From positions 913,501-977,500 of the forward strand of contig OX422202.1 of the NCBI GenBank assembly GCA_949130485.1: 64,000 bases of DNA, in the 5' to 3' direction. Below, in pieces: positions 61,936 to 64,000 of this stretch; position 1 is the stretch's first letter; every line of letters starts with the position of its first letter. A model generated the notes under the pieces. The model did no database searches, was not told the origin of the DNA, and worked only from the letters and a program-made list of their open reading frames with translations. The translations under genes and the position numbers were made by a program. This DNA is from Agelas oroides (taxonomy: Eukaryota > Porifera > Demospongiae > Agelasida > Agelasidae).

Positions 61936-62394
61936 TGGCACTTCAGTGCCTTTCATTAAGTAGGTGCGAACAAGTGTGCGATTGACAGGGAAGTCATGGA
62001 AGTGACATTGAAGCCAGACCTTCAAAAACTTTGCCGCTCTAACCTACTTATGGTCAATTATCGCCCACAGAAATTCCGTGGCCTATTAGCACCAACTCAA
62101 TATGCAAGTGTCACCAGACTCTCTCCCGCTTTTCGTGTGAGAGTCTGGCTCCGCGAGACTATGGAGACATCAACGACGGCTGCAAGAGCGCATAAGAAAC
62201 GGGCTTTCTTATGCCGTCTTGCGGGTGGATAAGGTACGTACGAGTGAGACGGTGACGGTTGCTAGACGCTGTCAGTAGTATGCGCAGCCTCTCAGTCCTG
62301 CTGTCAGCCGTGGAAACGACTCGTGCAACACAAACAGTCCTAGCGCTAGCGTGGTGACCGTCTTCAGAAATCATTCGCACACGTGTCCACGTGC

Positions 62395-62436
62395 TAGTCT
62401 CGCGGAGCCAGACTAGAGTCTGGCTCCGCGAGACTA
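62395..62436. mobile_element. 42-bp MULE-type foldback (smallest)
   Basis: TAGTCTCGCGGAGCCAGAC pairs perfectly with GTCTGGCTCCGCGAGACTA. Perfect 9-bp duplication TCCACGTGC (62386-62394, 62437-62445). Its arms equal the first 19 bp of the 1.6-kb element at 60568. Confidence 0.96.
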
Positions 62437-62554
62437 TCCACGTGCCTCGTTTACTAGTCGCAGCTACTATTCGAGGGCGGCGTTTATTTCGTTCAAGAGC
62501 TTCGGATTGTGCGGCTACTATTCGAGGGCGGCGTCGAAATATGGTGGGTTATGG

Positions 62555-62618
62555 TAGCCTCGTACCCAGGCTCCTCCCCATGCCGAAAAGCGGGGGGAGG
62601 AGCCTGGGTACGAGGCTA
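62555..62618. repeat. 64-bp foldback
   Basis: TAGCCTCGTACCCAGGCTCC pairs with its inverse; the centre is CATGCCGAAAAGCGG. No duplication at the flanks. It abuts the target site of the next element. Confidence 0.9.
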
Positions 62619-62626
62619 GGAGCATC

Positions 62627-63270
62627 TAGCCTCGTACCCAGGCCACGTGGGAGGAGGGAAAAGTGGCCTGGTATCCACTGTTTGCGCATGCGCGAATGAT
62701 TCCGGAAATCTTCCGCGAATGAGTCCGATTATGGACAAGTTACACGTGGTTGTTATGCGGAGAAATAACCAAACTAGATATACGGCTTGCAGTGTGGCAG
62801 CTGTGTTTACGCGACGATGGCTTCCATTATCAGAGACACAAGGGGTGACACGACAAGGACTACGCTACAACCACCACTGTTTCCACCGTCACTGTGCTTG
62901 TAGTTGAAAACAAACGGCAGAGTCTCGTAGCAGATGGACTTACCAAATCCCGTGGGTAGCCACAGGAATACGTCTTTACCATCGTAGATACATTTGATCG
63001 CATCCAGCTGCTCTGCTTTCAACGTGAAATCTCCCTTTCCAATACAACAAAGAGCGCTTTATCAAAGTCCCTCGCTTTTAACTGCCATATTCGCGGGGTA
63101 AGCTCGAGACGGACGTGCTTCGGAGCTATACGCCAGTATACGGTAAAGATTAACGGTTCGTAAACGATGGTATACTATACCCCATGAAATCATGGGGTTT
63201 TTCGCGCATGCGCAAACAGTGGATACCAGGCCACTTTTCCCTCCTCCCACGTGGCCTGGGTACGAGGCTA
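62627..63270. mobile_element. 644-bp Pack-MULE-like element with RecQ helicase fragment
   Basis: Perfect 70-bp terminal inverted repeats beginning TAGCCTCGTACCCAGGCC and ending GCGCATGCGCGAA; each repeat is itself a hairpin (CCAGGCCAC with GTGGCCTGG). Perfect 9-bp duplication AGGAGCATC (62618-62626, 63271-63279). Confidence 0.95.
62807..63051 (-). pseudogene. RecQ-type DNA helicase fragment captured in MULE-type element
   Basis: Reads GDFTLKAEQLDAIKCIYDG then DVFLWLPTGFGKSICYETLP, the Q-motif and Walker A (motif I) of RecQ-like superfamily 2 helicases, and ends at VVLVVSPLVSLI (motif Ia). Upstream in frame are stops and downstream the frame diverges (MEAIVA then stop), so only about 75 residues of a helicase N-domain were taken up. 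Confidence 0.8.
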
Positions 63271-63338
63271 AGGAGCATCTTGATTACCAACAGAGAAGGT
63301 GGCGTTAGCAGCTAGGAGGGAAGTCTTGTAGCCAAGGA

Positions 63339-63663
63339 ATGGAAAATGGTGGATTCTCAGTGCAAACATATTCATACCTTTATTCAACAATAGTCATGCC
63401 TGTAATGGACTATAGCTGTAGTGCATGGGGTTCTAAAAAAACACAGTCCCTTAGAATGCATACAAGGAAATGCTGTGCGATATTTTCTAGGAGCTGGGAA
63501 GAACTTCCCCATTGCTACCCTTTATGGGGACATGGGATGGATCCCTGTTTGGATAACACATGCCTTTACTGTGATAAAATGGTGGTTTAGACTAAGATCT
63601 TATAGTTCTAATAGAATTGCAAATGCCGTCTTCCAATGGTCTATGATTATGGCTGAATCTGGG
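63339..63663 (+). pseudogene. non-LTR retrotransposon (LINE) fragment, C-terminal RT region
   Basis: TIVMPVMDYSCSAWGSK is followed, in another frame, by CIQGNAVRYFLGAGKNFP and LYGDMGWIPV, the conserved region after the RT palm in many animal LINEs. A frameshift near 63440 and truncation by a MITE at about 63665 show it is dead. Confidence 0.75.
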
Positions 63664-63664
63664 T

Positions 63665-63840
63665 ATAAGAACGGGCGGCTAGAATAAGAGCGTGTAACTA
63701 CGTAAAATTTGAAACCGGGCGGAATTTACCGTGAGTACTAAAAATAGTAACACATACTGCACAGCTGTGCATATAGACATAACCCGTTGTTGCTAAGCAC
63801 GTGACCAGGTGTTCTATTTTATTCACTTTTCTCAGTAGAC
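63665..63840. mobile_element. MITE, CAAGAGCG-end family, right half lost
   Basis: Begins ATAAGAACGGGCGGCTAGAA and keeps the inner ACTAAAAATAG half; the sequence diverges after GTGTTCTATTTTATT, so the right terminus is missing. Inserted in the LINE relic. Confidence 0.75.
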
Positions 63841-64000
63841 CGTACCAAATGGGTTTTCTGTAACCACAACTCTATCTTTCACATGAGCTCATTGATCTAG
63901 CAGAAAGAGTTTGGTTAGATCTGCATAGATCAGTATTAGAAACTCAGAAAGTGGAGGTAAACTATGTAACTGCAAACTAATTAAAAGCTGTTCTGATACT
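63841..64000. other. window end, nothing supported
   Basis: AT-rich sequence without a recognisable frame; may be more LINE debris. Confidence 0.4.

Larger units (their letters stand above)
60568..62161. mobile_element. 1.6-kb MULE-type element carrying coding sequence (Pack-MULE-like)
   Basis: Terminal inverted repeats of about 72 bp with two mismatches, beginning TAGTCTCGCGGAGCCAGA and containing CACACGAAAAGCGGGAGAG. Perfect 9-bp duplication TGGAGACAT (60559-60567, 62162-62170). The interior encodes no transposase that I can see, but holds a zinc-ribbon frame and a repeat-peptide frame. Confidence 0.93.

Overview
The window reads as a compact animal genome, most likely from a sponge (demosponge). 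The organism is an inference. It rests on short GT-AG introns, intergenic gaps of about 0.1-1 kb, clear one-to-one homologues of animal genes, an intronless perforin-2 (MPEG1) gene, and a dense load of short inverted-repeat transposons. Nothing bacterial in architecture is present. Homology calls come from reading translated exons and recalling family sequences; no search was run.

Layout, left to right: NUP43 (-) and XPO4 (+) head to head; BLOC1S3 (-) and EIF1A (+) head to head; a secreted VioB-like ferritin-fold protein (+); an ACAT2-type thiolase (-) and an NDUFB4-like complex I subunit (+) head to head; an unrecognised Ser/Thr-Pro-rich coiled-coil gene (-); CTP synthase (-) and MCM8 (+) head to head; mitochondrial ferredoxin FDX2 (-) and mitochondrial ketoacyl-ACP synthase OXSM (+) head to head; intronless MPEG1 (+); then about 6 kb of transposon debris. 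Five divergent pairs have start codons 96 to 283 bp apart, so each gap is probably a shared bidirectional promoter. Two pairs are functionally coherent: nuclear pore with exportin, and Fe-S ferredoxin with mitochondrial fatty acid synthesis. Exon joins were checked for phase, and the coding lengths come close to the human proteins in most cases.

The most interesting structure is not a gene. Introns and spacers are peppered with foldback elements that begin TAG(T/C)CT and end with its complement, from 42 bp to 1.6 kb, many flanked by 9-bp direct repeats. This is the signature of Mutator-like (MULE) transposition. Two large members at the right end carry coding sequence: one a RecQ-type helicase fragment inside perfect 70-bp terminal repeats, the other a zinc-ribbon ORF and a repeat-peptide ORF. 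Both look like Pack-MULEs. Several short members sit on or a few bases inside 5' splice sites, and in two cases the target duplication copies the splice donor itself. A MULE transposase relic lies next to them. Other families present: a MITE with CAAGAGCG ends and 6-7 bp duplications, pogo- and mariner-like MITEs, a hAT BED-finger relic with a nested 180-bp insertion, and a LINE fragment. Independently, three genes have minisatellite arrays that start exactly at a 5' splice site.
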